Below, piece by piece: positions 1 through 8,732 of a stretch of DNA of 64,000 nucleotides. Both the position numbers and the translations under genes were made by a program. The stretch spans positions 5,794-69,793 of the forward strand of contig CAZPHC010000034.1 of NCBI GenBank assembly GCA_964586155.1. Direction: 5' to 3'. The DNA is from SXNM01 sp964586155 (GTDB lineage: Bacteria > Myxococcota_A > UBA9042). Positions within the stretch are counted from its first letter, which is position 1. Each line of letters starts with the position of its first letter. The notes below the pieces were generated by a model that saw only the letters and a list, made by a program, of their open reading frames with translations, made no database searches and was not told the origin of the DNA.

Positions 1-879
1 CAGGCCGACGTAGCTCCAGCCCTGGTCGAACCAGAGCAGGTGCGCCGACTTGGCGTAGAACGTATTCGGCAGCAGGTCACCGTAGAAGGTGACGCGCCAC
101 AGCGTCCACGGCAGCCAGAGCGCAGCAAAGGCAGCCGAAAAGGCCGCGGCGGCGGGCAGATCGAGCCAGTCGCGCAGCGTGCGCGCGCCGTCGCCGGCCC
201 CGTGCGGGCGCGGTGTGCCCGTCGGCCCGCGCAGCAACACCGACGCGCCGAGCAGCGCCGCCGGCAGCACGCCGTCCGGCCGGGTCAGCGTCGCCAGCGC
301 CAGGATCAGCCCGGCGAGGCCGGCGCCACGGACGCCGCGGCCCGGGCGCGTGGCAGTCCACCATCCAGCCAGCAGCAGCGTCGCGTCGGCCGACGTCTCC
401 AGGCCGCCGGTGGCCCAGACCTGCCACGGTCCGCAGAGCGCGGCCGCCATCGCCGCCAGCGGCACGGGCCACGCCTGGCCGTCTGGTCGGGCCAGGGTGC
501 CGGGCCGATCCAGCCGGCCGAGCAGCCAGATCGCGGCGCCGAACGCGACCAGGCCCCACAGGCTCGACCACGTCTCGGCCGCGACGCCGAGCGCCAGGCC
601 GACCGCGGCCCAGATCGTCCACAAGAAGTTGGTGTAGCCCTCGACCGGCTCGCCGGCGTTGAAGACCAGGCCCTTGCCGTCCAGCAGGTTCTGCGCGTAG
701 CGGTACGAGATGAAGGCGTCGTCGCAGGTCCAGGCCTGCCGGGCCGCCAGCGCCACGCCGAGCAGCACCAGGGCCGCACGCTGCGCCTTCGCCGCCGCGC
801 CGCGGCCGGGCGCGGTCGACGCCGACGCATCGGACGAGACAGAGGTGGCGGAATCATCGGCGGAAGGCGAGTGGTCCAC
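1..879 (-). CDS. GT-C type membrane glycosyltransferase, C-terminus outside window
   Basis: Reading the minus strand from a GTG start gives an open frame of 293 codons that runs off the left edge. Near residue 38 it has the sequence DDAFISYRYAQNLLDGKGL followed by VFNAGEPVEGYTNFLW. This is the luminal Asp-Asp and EGYTNFLW signature of polyprenyl-phosphate-sugar dependent GT-C glycosyltransferases (ArnT, PMT and arabinosyltransferase-like families). Several hydrophobic helices follow. Members add a sugar from a lipid carrier to an acceptor on the outer face of the inner membrane; acceptor and sugar cannot be told here. GTG is the only start after an in-frame TAG 39 bases upstream. The gene is divergent from rlmN with 48 bases between the two starts. 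Function class is fairly sure, specificity unknown. Confidence 0.75.
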   Translation of the reverse strand, partial: MDHSPSADDSATSVSSDASASTAPGRGAAAKAQRAALVLLGVALAARQAWTCDDAFISYRYAQNLLDGKGLVFNAGEPVEGYTNFLWTIWAAVGLALGVAAETWSSLWGLVAFGAAIWLLGRLDRPGTLARPDGQAWPVPLAAMAAALCGPWQVWATGGLETSADATLLLAGWWTATRPGRGVRGAGLAGLILALATLTRPDGVLPAALLGASVLLRGPTGTPRPHGAGDGARTLRDWLDLPAAAAFSAAFAALWLPWTLWRVTFYGDLLPNTFYAKSAHLLWFDQGWSYVGL

Positions 880-927
880 GGGCCACGGTGTACACGCCGG
901 GCCCGGGTTCCGCTAGGATCTGGGGCG

Positions 928-1992
928 ATGCTGACGCCGCCGCCGCTCCCGCTGCTCGCCCTTCCCCGCGCCCGCCTGGCCGAGGCGCTCGCTGCCGCTG
1001 GTGTGCCGGGAGGCCACGCGGCCCGCTTGTTCACCCACCTGCACAAAAAGGCGCTGCCCGCGGCCTCGTTCGCGGCCATGAGCCCGGCGCAGCGGCAGCG
1101 CTGCGAGGCCGCGTTTCCGGCCTCGGAGGTGGCGCTCGTCGGCCGCAGCCGCAGCGAGGACGGCACCGAGCGCCTGGAATTCCGCCTCGGCGATGGCGCG
1201 CGTGTCGAGGGCGTGCTGATCCCCGAGGGCCCGCGCACGACGTTCTGCGTCTCGAGCCAGGTCGGCTGCGCGATGGCCTGCGCCTTCTGCGCCACCGCGA
1301 CCTTGGGCCTGCAGCGCGGCCTGCGCGCCGACGAGATCGTGCGCCAGGTGCAGATCGCCGCGTCGCTCTGCGCCCCCGCGCATGGCCACGCGCCGCTGCG
1401 CAACGTCGTGTTCATGGGCATGGGCGAGCCGCTGCACCACTACGAAGCGACCCGCGACGCCATCGCCATCCTCACCGATCCCGGCGGCCTCGCGCTCGCC
1501 TACGACAAGATCACCGTCTCGACCGTCGGCCTCGTGCCGCGCATCGCCGAGCTCGGCCGCGACTTCGGCGGCCGCATCCAGCTCGCGCTCAGCCTCAACG
1601 CCGGCAGCGACGCCGTCCGCCGCCAGATCATGCCGATCACCAGCCGCTACGACATGGCGGCGCTGCGCCAGGCGGTCGCCGCCTACCCACTGCCGCCCAA
1701 CCGCGGCGTGCTGATCGAGTACGTGCTGCTCGCCGGCCTCACCGATCAGCCGGCCGAGCTCGAAGGCCTCGTCGCCTGGGCCAGCGGCCTGCCCGTCGTG
1801 ATCAACGTCATCGCCTGGAACGCCTTCGACGGCCCGGCGTTCCGCAGCCCGAGCCCCGCCGAGGTCGATCGCGTCGTCGCGACGCTGCGGGCCGCCGGCC
1901 TGCGCGCCAGCGTGCGCTTGCCCCGCGGACGCCGCGAAGACGCCGCCTGTGGTCAACTCGCGCTGCGCGGCCACGGCGCCGTCGCCACCTGA
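928..1992 (+). CDS. rlmN: 23S rRNA (adenine2503-C2)/tRNA methyltransferase RlmN
   Basis: RlmN is a radical SAM enzyme that methylates C2 of A2503 in 23S rRNA and A37 in some tRNAs. The 354-residue product has the CxxxCxxC iron-sulfur motif as GCAMACAFCATATLG (C114, C118, C121), the family block FMGMGEPL, the block LALSLNAGSD, and the C-terminal methyl-carrier cysteine in AACGQL (C341). Length is slightly under the usual 370-390. ATG 928 is chosen because the protein then begins at the normal family N-terminus (LPRARLAEAL...GVPGGHAARLFTHLHKKAL); the longer open frame upstream is antisense to the neighbouring glycosyltransferase. A TAGGAT sequence ends only 8 bases before the ATG, so a leaderless transcript is possible but unproven. 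Confidence 0.96.
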   Translation: MLTPPPLPLLALPRARLAEALAAAGVPGGHAARLFTHLHKKALPAASFAAMSPAQRQRCEAAFPASEVALVGRSRSEDGTERLEFRLGDGARVEGVLIPEGPRTTFCVSSQVGCAMACAFCATATLGLQRGLRADEIVRQVQIAASLCAPAHGHAPLRNVVFMGMGEPLHHYEATRDAIAILTDPGGLALAYDKITVSTVGLVPRIAELGRDFGGRIQLALSLNAGSDAVRRQIMPITSRYDMAALRQAVAAYPLPPNRGVLIEYVLLAGLTDQPAELEGLVAWASGLPVVINVIAWNAFDGPAFRSPSPAEVDRVVATLRAAGLRASVRLPRGRREDAACGQLALRGHGAVAT

Positions 1993-2026
1993 ACCCGCCG
2001 CAGCTGCCCGCGGCCAACGGAGCCCC

Positions 2027-2743
2027 ATGCGCCTCTCGTCCAATCTCTCCGGGCTCCTGGTGGTCGTCGCGGCCGCGTCGTCGCTCGCCTGCTCGACGCA
2101 GGGCGACGCGGGCACCGGCGTTGGCCTGGACGCCAACAGCCAGGACAGCGCCGCCGCGCAGGATAGCGCCGCCGCGCAGGACAGCGCCGCCGCCCAGGAC
2201 AGCGCCGCCGCGCAGGACAGCGCCGCTGAGGACGCCGGCGCGGACGTCGCCGCGGACAGCGCAGCTCCGGGCTCCGACGCGAGCGCGGACGCGACCGACG
2301 CCGCCGCCGACGCTGGCGCCGACACCACCGGCGGCACCGGCGAACAGCTGCCCCCGGACGACGCCACGCTGCTCGCCTGGCTGCAGAAGGGCGCGTACCT
2401 GGGCTGGCAGGCCGACGCCAGCAAGCACGGCTCGTCCGGGCCGCATTTCGGCGCTGTGCGCACGTTCTTCAACGACGCGCTCGCGGCCTCCCTCGACGCC
2501 AAGAACGCCACGCATCCCGTCGGCGCGGCGGCGGTCAAGGAGCTCTACGGCAGCGGCACGGACGTGCTCGGCTGGTCGGTGCTGCGCAAGGTCTCCGATC
2601 AGGGCAAGGGTCTCGGCTGGTTCTGGTACGAGCGCTACGACGCCAAGGTCTACGCCAACGGCGTCGGCGTGCAGCTCTGCGTCGGCTGCCACACCGCTGG
2701 CGGCCAGGACGCGGTCCTCTCGCCGTGGCCGCCGGCCAAGTAG
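2027..2743 (+). CDS. Lipoprotein with single c-type haem motif
   Basis: The product is 238 residues. The signal peptide ends in a lipobox (SSLAC, C22). A spacer follows, containing five near-identical QDSAAA repeats and further Asp/Ala-rich sequence to about residue 105. The C-terminal part is a compact domain with KGAYLGWQAD, VLGWSVLRKV, GWFWYERYD and a haem-attachment motif CVGCH (C218, C221, H222). The layout WYW...CxxCH near the C-terminus recalls small monohaem cytochromes such as the cytochrome P460 group, but no conserved lysine cross-link site could be identified, so the subfamily is open. Likely an outer-membrane or periplasmic electron carrier or redox sensor. It starts 34 bases after rlmN and could be co-transcribed with it. 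Confidence 0.75.
   Translation: MRLSSNLSGLLVVVAAASSLACSTQGDAGTGVGLDANSQDSAAAQDSAAAQDSAAAQDSAAAQDSAAEDAGADVAADSAAPGSDASADATDAAADAGADTTGGTGEQLPPDDATLLAWLQKGAYLGWQADASKHGSSGPHFGAVRTFFNDALAASLDAKNATHPVGAAAVKELYGSGTDVLGWSVLRKVSDQGKGLGWFWYERYDAKVYANGVGVQLCVGCHTAGGQDAVLSPWPPAK
2141..2230 (+). repeat. Tandem 18-base coding repeat, about five units
   Basis: Five consecutive units encode QDSAAA (the last reads QDSAAE). Units differ by single silent changes such as GAC/GAT. The array lies directly after the lipobox, so gain or loss of a unit would change spacer length without a frameshift. Confidence 0.9.
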
Positions 2744-2795
2744 GCTGGCCGCCCGATCGCGCCGAGTCCCGCCTGCGCGGCGATGAGCCGACGTC

Positions 2796-2811
2796 GCGAC
2801 GCGGCCGTCGC
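2796..2811. terminator. Possible hairpin between convergent genes
   Basis: A perfect 6-base stem (GCGACG/CGTCGC) with a 4-base loop lies between the converging ends of the haem-motif lipoprotein and the coiled-coil protein. There is no T tract on either side, so it is at best a weak or Rho-assisted terminator. Confidence 0.3.
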
Positions 2812-2819
2812 AGCCGGCG

Positions 2820-3905
2820 CTATGTGGCCCGTCGCGCCGCCAGCCGCTCGCTGACCTGGCCCAGCATCCCCGCGACGCCACGGTGGTTCACCGCGATCTG
2901 TACGTCGCCCGCCGAGCGATAGTGGCCCGTCGTCGTGTGATCGACCGCGGTCGCGCCCCAGATGACGACCAGACCACGCACCGCCTGGGCCCGCTTGGCC
3001 TCGTCCGGGCGCTCGTGCTGCACGACCTGCAGCACCAGGCCGCCGCCGTGCTCGCGCGCCAGGCCACGCAGGGTCTCGCGGTACGCCGGCGAGCCGCCGA
3101 CCAGCGTGACGCGATCGAGCCCGGCCGCCCGGCACGCCGCGGCGAACGCGACGAACGCGCGCCGCACGTCGCTGCCGCCGCAGACCTCGCAGTCGGCCTT
3201 GGCGACGCGCAGGCGCGGCGTGTCGGCTGGCGGCTGGCAGCCGGGCTCGTCGCAACAGCGGACGAGGCGGTCGAGCAGCCCGGCGAGCGGGCGCGGATCG
3301 GGGTCGCAGAGCGCGTCGAGGGTGCGGGGGCCGTTCGCGTCGAGCAGGCAGGCCAAGGCCGCGACCCGTTCGCCGCCTTCGGCCAGGCCACGCGCCTCGA
3401 AGACCGAGCGCTTGTCGGCGTCTGCCAGGCGTCGCTCGCGCTCGCCGAGGCTGCGGCCGAGCTCGCTGAGCCGGCGCGCGGCGTCGCGACGCTCCTTGTC
3501 GAACGCCTGCCGCTCGACGCGGACCGCCGCGAGCTCGGCCTCGAGGCCCACGGCCCGCGCCACGGCCTCGTCGCGCTCGCGTCGGGCCTGCGCGGCCTGT
3601 GCCGTCGCTGCCTCTGCCTGCGCGACGGCGGTCTCGGCCTGTTTGCGTGCGGCGTCGAGCGCCACGTCGAGCGTCGCGTCGCGCACCGCGTCGCGCACCG
3701 CGCCGCGCACCTGGGTCGCTGGGGCGGCCTCGCCCGCGGCTGCGCGCGCAATGGGCGTCGCGGCGGTGGTCGTCGCCACGGGCGGCTTCGCTTGACCGGC
3801 GGGCGCTTGCGGCTTGCCGCGCCCCGCGCCGACCTGGCCCGCGATCGGCGCGACGCCGTGGCGGCGCATGAAGGCGTCGAATTCGTCTTCTTCGCGGCCA
3901 GCCAC
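2820..3905 (-). CDS. Coiled-coil protein with C-terminal DUF2325-like domain
   Basis: The 361-residue product starts at a GTG preceded by a strong AGGAGG site 6 bases upstream; an upstream ATG in frame lacks such a site. The N-terminus (EEDEFDAFMRRHGVAPI) resembles the leader segment of Smr-type proteins. Residues of about 60-170 are Ala/Arg/Glu-rich and predicted coiled coil. The C-terminal 150 residues contain DCEVCGGSD, VTLVGGSPAYRETLRGL, VVIWGATAVDHTTTGHY and VAVNHRGV-like text. This pattern of a glycine-rich strand plus conserved Asp-His resembles the small Rossmann-like DUF2325 fold, which is only a tentative match. No signal peptide, so cytoplasmic. Function unknown. Confidence 0.75.
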   Translation of the reverse strand: MAGREEDEFDAFMRRHGVAPIAGQVGAGRGKPQAPAGQAKPPVATTTAATPIARAAAGEAAPATQVRGAVRDAVRDATLDVALDAARKQAETAVAQAEAATAQAAQARRERDEAVARAVGLEAELAAVRVERQAFDKERRDAARRLSELGRSLGERERRLADADKRSVFEARGLAEGGERVAALACLLDANGPRTLDALCDPDPRPLAGLLDRLVRCCDEPGCQPPADTPRLRVAKADCEVCGGSDVRRAFVAFAAACRAAGLDRVTLVGGSPAYRETLRGLAREHGGGLVLQVVQHERPDEAKRAQAVRGLVVIWGATAVDHTTTGHYRSAGDVQIAVNHRGVAGMLGQVSERLAARRAT

Positions 3906-4069
3906 GTCCTTCCTCCTGCCGCGGCGCGCGGCGCCGTGGTCGCAGCATGGCGGATGCCGGCGCCACCGCAAGCGCCGCGTGGCCCGTCTGCGCGTGTCGC
4001 TTGAATTGCCTGGGGCTCCTGGGACATCGTGGGGACGTCGCCTTCATCGGGCGGGCGGAGGTCGGAGCC

Positions 4070-5053
4070 GTGCGAGGTCCCTGGCAACATGCATCGCGGC
4101 ACGCGCCGCAGCGATCGCGTTCCCCCATCGGCCGGCCCACGTTGCGCCAGGTCGGTGCGGTCGTCTGCCTTGTCGCATCTGCCGTGCTGCCGGCACCGGC
4201 CGCACGCGCTGCGCCCCTGCCGGCCCCTGCGGCGACCGCCGACCCCACCGCGGCCCAGGCCGCGATCGACCTCGCGCGCTACCACTACGGCAAGGGTGAC
4301 TACAAAGCCGCCGCGCGCCTGTTCTTGCAGGCCTTCTCGCTCGACCCCCGGCCCGACTCGCTGTTCAACGCCGCCCGCGCCGAGCAGCGCGGATTCGAGC
4401 TCGACGACGCCGAGCGCGATTTCCTCGCGTTCCTGAAGCTCCCGGGTGTCAGCCCCGAGTCGTCGCACCGCGCCGAGGTCCACCTCAAGGAGGTCCGCGA
4501 GACGCGGGCCCAGCTCGAGCAGGCCAAGGCCAAGGCGCAGGCCGCCGCCGCAGCTGCAGCCGCCGCGGCTGCCGCGAAGGAGACGGCCCAAGGGCAGGGC
4601 GCGGGCGCCGCGACGCAGCCGACCACGCCGCCTGCCGCGCCGCCCACGGTCCAGACCGGGGTCGAGGCTGGCCGCGACGGTCCGCGCTGGCGGCGCATCG
4701 GCGCGTGGTCGGCGATCGGCGTCGGCGCCGTCGGCCTCGGCCTCGCCACCTTCCAGGGCCTCGACGCCGCCTCGGCCCAGTCCACGCTCGACAGCGAGAC
4801 GGGGCAGCTCGACGGCAACAAGAAGATCGCCGGCCTGTCCTACGATGCCTATCGATCGCGCCAGACCGCGATCTACGACCAGCGCGACCGCGCGTATGTC
4901 GTCGGCGCGCTCGGCCTGGTCGCCGTCGGCGTCGGTGCGGTGTTGCTGGCGACCGACGCCGGGCCGGTCGCGGCGTCCGTCTGGCCGCAGCGCGGCGGTG
5001 CCGTGGTCGCGCTGACCTTCGGCGCTGGTGCCACGTTCGGGGGCGCACGATGA
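4070..5053 (+). CDS. TPR-containing envelope protein with two C-terminal membrane segments
   Basis: The product is about 327 residues. After a basic N-terminus comes a hydrophobic export segment (VGAVVCLVASAVLPAPAARA). A TPR-like helical pair follows (YHYGKGDYKAAARLFLQAF, DSLFNAARAEQRGFELDDAERDF), then a coiled coil that ends in a poly-Ala run, and two hydrophobic stretches near the C-terminus. The start is uncertain: GTG 4070 has a GGAGG site about 9 bases upstream, TTG 4142 would put the signal peptide at the extreme N-terminus, and ATG 3947 is the outermost start. The stop overlaps the ATG of the next gene (ATGA), so the two are translationally coupled. This architecture is common in myxobacterial envelope proteins; a specific role is unknown. 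Confidence 0.75.
   Translation: MRGPWQHASRHAPQRSRSPIGRPTLRQVGAVVCLVASAVLPAPAARAAPLPAPAATADPTAAQAAIDLARYHYGKGDYKAAARLFLQAFSLDPRPDSLFNAARAEQRGFELDDAERDFLAFLKLPGVSPESSHRAEVHLKEVRETRAQLEQAKAKAQAAAAAAAAAAAAKETAQGQGAGAATQPTTPPAAPPTVQTGVEAGRDGPRWRRIGAWSAIGVGAVGLGLATFQGLDAASAQSTLDSETGQLDGNKKIAGLSYDAYRSRQTAIYDQRDRAYVVGALGLVAVGVGAVLLATDAGPVAASVWPQRGGAVVALTFGAGATFGGAR
4072..4093 (+). repeat. Possible degenerate copy of the GGTGCC/GGCACC palindromic repeat
   Basis: This stretch matches 18 of 22 bases of the repeat unit seen at 8771 and 8804. It lies at the putative start of the TPR gene, as the intact copies lie at the start of the YiiX-like gene. It could be chance in GC-rich DNA. Confidence 0.35.
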
Positions 5054-8000
5054 GGCGGCTCACCAACCTCTGCGCGCTCGTCTGGGCCCTGATCGCCCCG
5101 GTGGCCCTCCCGGGCTGCGATCGGCCGTTCCTGGCGTCGTCGTCGTTCGCGAGCGATGACGACGCGCCGTCCGACGGCACCGGTCTCGGCGACGCGGCGA
5201 CCGACGCCGGCGTCGACAGCGCCGAGGTCGAACCGACGCAGGATGCCGAGGACGTCGCCGACACCACGCCCGACGCCGACGCGACCGACAGCGACGCCGC
5301 CGAGGACGCCGAGGTCGCCGACGGCGCCGATGTCGCCCCCGACGACGTGGACGCCGCCGACGCCAACCCCGGCGACACGGCCGACAGCGCCGACGGCGCC
5401 GACGCGACCTACCCCGCCTGCGACGGCGGCAAGACGCTGTTCCTGGCCGCGCCCGGCGACCTCGTCCAATTCGACTTGCTGGCCCTGGCACCGGGCCCGG
5501 ACGGCGGCCAATGGAGCGCGGGAACGCGGCCCAAAGGCAAGCTCGGCGGCACGGACGCCGCGTTGGTGCGGATCGACGCCACCGGCGACATCGCCTGGAG
5601 CATGGCCTACGGCGGCAGCGGCGACGACGGCGCGCGCGCGGTCGCGTCGTTGGCGGGCGGCGGCGCCCTGCTCGTCGGCTACCGTGACGCAGGCACGACG
5701 GCCGCGTCTGGCCTGTGGATCCGCACCGACAACGCCGGTGCCTCGATCCTCGACGCCAAGCATGCTGGCGCCGATTGGTGGGCGGTCGTCGATCGCGGGG
5801 ACCTCGGCTCGCTGGTCTGCGGTGCCGCGGTCAGCACGGACGCTGGCAGCCAGGGCGCGATCGCCAGCCTCGACGCGGCCGGCGGCGTCACCTGGCAGTG
5901 GCTCGGCGGCGGCGCCAAGGACGATCGCCTCGAAGCCCTCGTCGTCGCGAAGGATCACGTCGTCGCGGCCGGCAGCCGTGACGCCCTGACCGCCGGCTGG
6001 TTGGCCGCCGTCAGCGACAAGGGCCAGCCGCTCTGGCAGCGCACCTTCGACGCGGCCAGCGGCGGTACGATCCAGCTCCACGGCCTCAGCCGGACGGGCA
6101 GCGGCGACCTGATCGCCGTGGGCGCCGCAACCGCCAACGGCCAGGCAGCGCAGGGCCTGGTGGTCTGGGCCGATCCGACGGGCGCTCAGCGCTGGCGCCA
6201 GAGCGCCTCGGGCGCGGCCGACGTCGTGCTGCGGGCCGTGACCACGCGCCTCGCTGGCGACGGCGTCGCCCTCGGGACCATCGGAGCGGCCGCGGCGCGC
6301 AAGCCCTTGCTGGTGAGCTTCGACCGATGGGGCGTCAAGGTCGAGACCAAGGAGCCGAGCACGCCGCCCGGCAGCAAGGACGTGACCGCCACCGCCTTGG
6401 TCCGCGGCGCCGCCGACGACCTCTGGTGGAGCGGCGCCTTCACCGGAGATCAAGACCCCGTCGCCCACGGCTACGTCGTCCACGCCGACCCCTGGGGGGC
6501 CATGACCTGCACCGCCAGCGGAGCCTGCGCTGGCCTCGCCAACGCATGCGACGACGGCAACCCGTGCACCAAGGACCTGTGCAGCCCGAGCGGAGGCTGC
6601 ACCTCGCTGCCGGTCTCGTTGCCGTGCGACGACGGCAAGCCCTGCACCACGGGCGAAGCCTGCGCTGCGGGTGCCTGCAGCGGCGGGGGGGCCACGCTCT
6701 CCGCCGTCACCGGCACATCGACCGAGACGCAGGCCCTGCACGCGGCGACCCTGGCCAGCGGTGGCGGCGTCTGGACCGTCGGTCTCTCGCAGAAGAACGT
6801 CGTCCAGCGGGCGTTGATCGAGCGACGCGGCTCCGACGGCCAGGTGCTCGCCTCGGCGGTGCGCGGCAACCCCGGCACCCGCGTCGCCAACGCTGTCGTC
6901 GCGCTCGGCGACGGCAGCGTCGTGGTCGTCGGCACCGGCTTCGACACGGTGGCCCAGGGCAACGAGGTCTGGGTCGAGCGCGACGGTCCCGAGCTCGGCG
7001 AGCCCATGTGGCAGGCCACGCTCGGCGGCGGCGGCGATCAGGTCGGCCTCGGCGGCGCCCTGCACGCCGATGGCGCCGTCTGGGTCGTCGGCAGCAGCGG
7101 AGCCTCGGGCAAATCGCAGGCCTGGGTCGGCCACTTCAGCGTCGGCGGCGCGGTGCTCGGCTCGTCCGCGTTCGGCGACGGCGCCGATCAGGGCCTCGCC
7201 GCGGCGGTGGCGAACGGCGGTGTGCTCGCCGCCTGTGGTCACCGCGTGGCGGTCGGCAAGAGCGCGAGCGACGCCTGGCTGGTGCGCTGGGACGCCGCCG
7301 GCAAGCAGGTCGGATCGTCCCAGCACGGCGAGGGCGCCAACCACCGCTGCGAGGCCCTGCGGCCGCTGGGGACTGGCTGGCTGCTCGCCGGGCACCAGGA
7401 CAACAACACCGTCGGCGGCAGCGCCGGCTGGATGCACGCGATCGACGCCGCCGGCAAGGAGCTCTGGACCCAGGCGACCGGCAGCAGCGGCGTCAACGGC
7501 TTCGCCGCGGTCGAGGTGATGGCTGACGGTCGCATCTTCGGCGCCGGCAGCGTCACGGACGATGGCTCGACCGTGCCGACGGCGTGGCTGTTCCGTGTCT
7601 CGCCCACCGGTGCCTACATCGAAGAGACCTACCCTGGCGGCGAGGGGGCCGACGGGATCGCCGCGACGCTGCGGGGCCCGGACGACAGCCTGATCTTCGT
7701 CGGCCATCGCGTCGGCAGCGGCGCCGGCTCTGCCACCTGGTTCGAGCGCCGCGACCCTTGGGCCAACGAGACCTGCGGCGCGGGCAGCTGCTTCTCGACC
7801 ACCTTCAAGGCCTGCGACGACGCCAACCCGTGCACCTTCGACGCCTGCGATCCGAACGCGGGCTGCAAGCACTCGACCTTCAACGACGGCACCTGGTGCG
7901 ACGGTGGCGCCTGCCACGCCGGCAGCTGCCTCGCGGTGCCGAACGGCAAGCTCTACATCGCCAAGGGCAGCTTCTGGATGGGCGCTGACGGCAAGGGCGC

Positions 8001-8709
8001 GGCGGTCGGCCCGGCGCACCTCGTCACGCTCAAGGGCCTGCTGATCGACGAGCGCGAGGTGACGGTCGACGACTACGACGCCTGCGTCCAGGCCAAGGCC
8101 TGCACGGCGCCCAAGACGTACAGCCCTGGCCCCTCGGCCCTGTACAACTACGGCCGCCCGGGCGCCGGCCAGCACCCGGTCAACGGCGTCACCTGGCAGC
8201 AGGCCGTCGACGCCTGCACCTTCCGCAAGGGGCGCCTGCCGACCGAGGCCGAGTGGGAGTACGTCGCGCGCGGCACGTGCCCGGACCCTGCCGACCTGCC
8301 CGGCTGCAAGGCGCAGATGCGCACCTACCCCTGGGGCGAGGACACGCCGAGCTGTTCGTACGCCGTCATCGCGTCGACCGGTGGCACCACCTCGGGTGAC
8401 GGCTGCGGTGTCGGCACCACCGCGCCGGTCGGCAGCAAGCCGGACGGATCCAGCCCCTTTGGCGCGCTCGACATGATCGGCAACGTCTGGGAGTGGGTCG
8501 CCGACTGGTACACCACCGACGGCTACCCGGCCGGCGCCGCGACCGACCCGACCGGCGCCGCGACCGGAACCTCCCGCGCCCGTCGCGGCGGCGCCTTTGC
8601 CGACATCTCGGGCCAGAACGAAGGCAAGCAAGCCTGGAACCGCGCGGGCTCGCCGCCGACCGCGACGCTGCACACCATCGGCTTCCGCTGCGCCTACGAC
8701 CTGCCGTGA
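5050..8709 (+). CDS. Large lipoprotein: propeller-like repeats, Cys modules, C-terminal FGE/SUMF1-like domain
   Basis: The product is 1219 residues. The lipoprotein signal ends LPGC near residue 23, followed by an Asp/Ala-rich spacer to about residue 120. Two long regions (about 130-490 and 560-910) carry repeats of the type GGSGDDGARAVASL...GALLVGY and GDGADQGLAAAVANGG, typical of beta-propeller repeats in myxobacterial secreted proteins. Each ends in a cysteine module (CDDGNPCTKDLC near 499, CDDANPCTFDAC near 921). Residues about 966-1219 form a formylglycine-generating-enzyme/sulfatase-modifying domain (GSFWMGADG, HPVNGVTWQQAVDAC, LPTEAEWEYVARG, YPWGE, DMIGNVWEWVADWY, RRGGAF, GFRC). The redox cysteine pair of true FGE (YRCxxxR-type segment) is absent: the equivalent place reads AWNRAGSP. 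It is probably a binding or structural domain. Coupled to the TPR gene upstream. Confidence 0.88.
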   Translation: MRRLTNLCALVWALIAPVALPGCDRPFLASSSFASDDDAPSDGTGLGDAATDAGVDSAEVEPTQDAEDVADTTPDADATDSDAAEDAEVADGADVAPDDVDAADANPGDTADSADGADATYPACDGGKTLFLAAPGDLVQFDLLALAPGPDGGQWSAGTRPKGKLGGTDAALVRIDATGDIAWSMAYGGSGDDGARAVASLAGGGALLVGYRDAGTTAASGLWIRTDNAGASILDAKHAGADWWAVVDRGDLGSLVCGAAVSTDAGSQGAIASLDAAGGVTWQWLGGGAKDDRLEALVVAKDHVVAAGSRDALTAGWLAAVSDKGQPLWQRTFDAASGGTIQLHGLSRTGSGDLIAVGAATANGQAAQGLVVWADPTGAQRWRQSASGAADVVLRAVTTRLAGDGVALGTIGAAAARKPLLVSFDRWGVKVETKEPSTPPGSKDVTATALVRGAADDLWWSGAFTGDQDPVAHGYVVHADPWGAMTCTASGACAGLANACDDGNPCTKDLCSPSGGCTSLPVSLPCDDGKPCTTGEACAAGACSGGGATLSAVTGTSTETQALHAATLASGGGVWTVGLSQKNVVQRALIERRGSDGQVLASAVRGNPGTRVANAVVALGDGSVVVVGTGFDTVAQGNEVWVERDGPELGEPMWQATLGGGGDQVGLGGALHADGAVWVVGSSGASGKSQAWVGHFSVGGAVLGSSAFGDGADQGLAAAVANGGVLAACGHRVAVGKSASDAWLVRWDAAGKQVGSSQHGEGANHRCEALRPLGTGWLLAGHQDNNTVGGSAGWMHAIDAAGKELWTQATGSSGVNGFAAVEVMADGRIFGAGSVTDDGSTVPTAWLFRVSPTGAYIEETYPGGEGADGIAATLRGPDDSLIFVGHRVGSGAGSATWFERRDPWANETCGAGSCFSTTFKACDDANPCTFDACDPNAGCKHSTFNDGTWCDGGACHAGSCLAVPNGKLYIAKGSFWMGADGKGAAVGPAHLVTLKGLLIDEREVTVDDYDACVQAKACTAPKTYSPGPSALYNYGRPGAGQHPVNGVTWQQAVDACTFRKGRLPTEAEWEYVARGTCPDPADLPGCKAQMRTYPWGEDTPSCSYAVIASTGGTTSGDGCGVGTTAPVGSKPDGSSPFGALDMIGNVWEWVADWYTTDGYPAGAATDPTGAATGTSRARRGGAFADISGQNEGKQAWNRAGSPPTATLHTIGFRCAYDLP

Positions 8710-8732
8710 GCCCCACGGCGCCAGGACCGACC

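Noticed and set aside
4873..8673. Minus-strand frame of 1266 codons opposite the FGE-domain lipoprotein
   Set aside because: Ala/Arg/Gly/Asp shadow typical of GC-rich DNA; the plus strand has complete domains.
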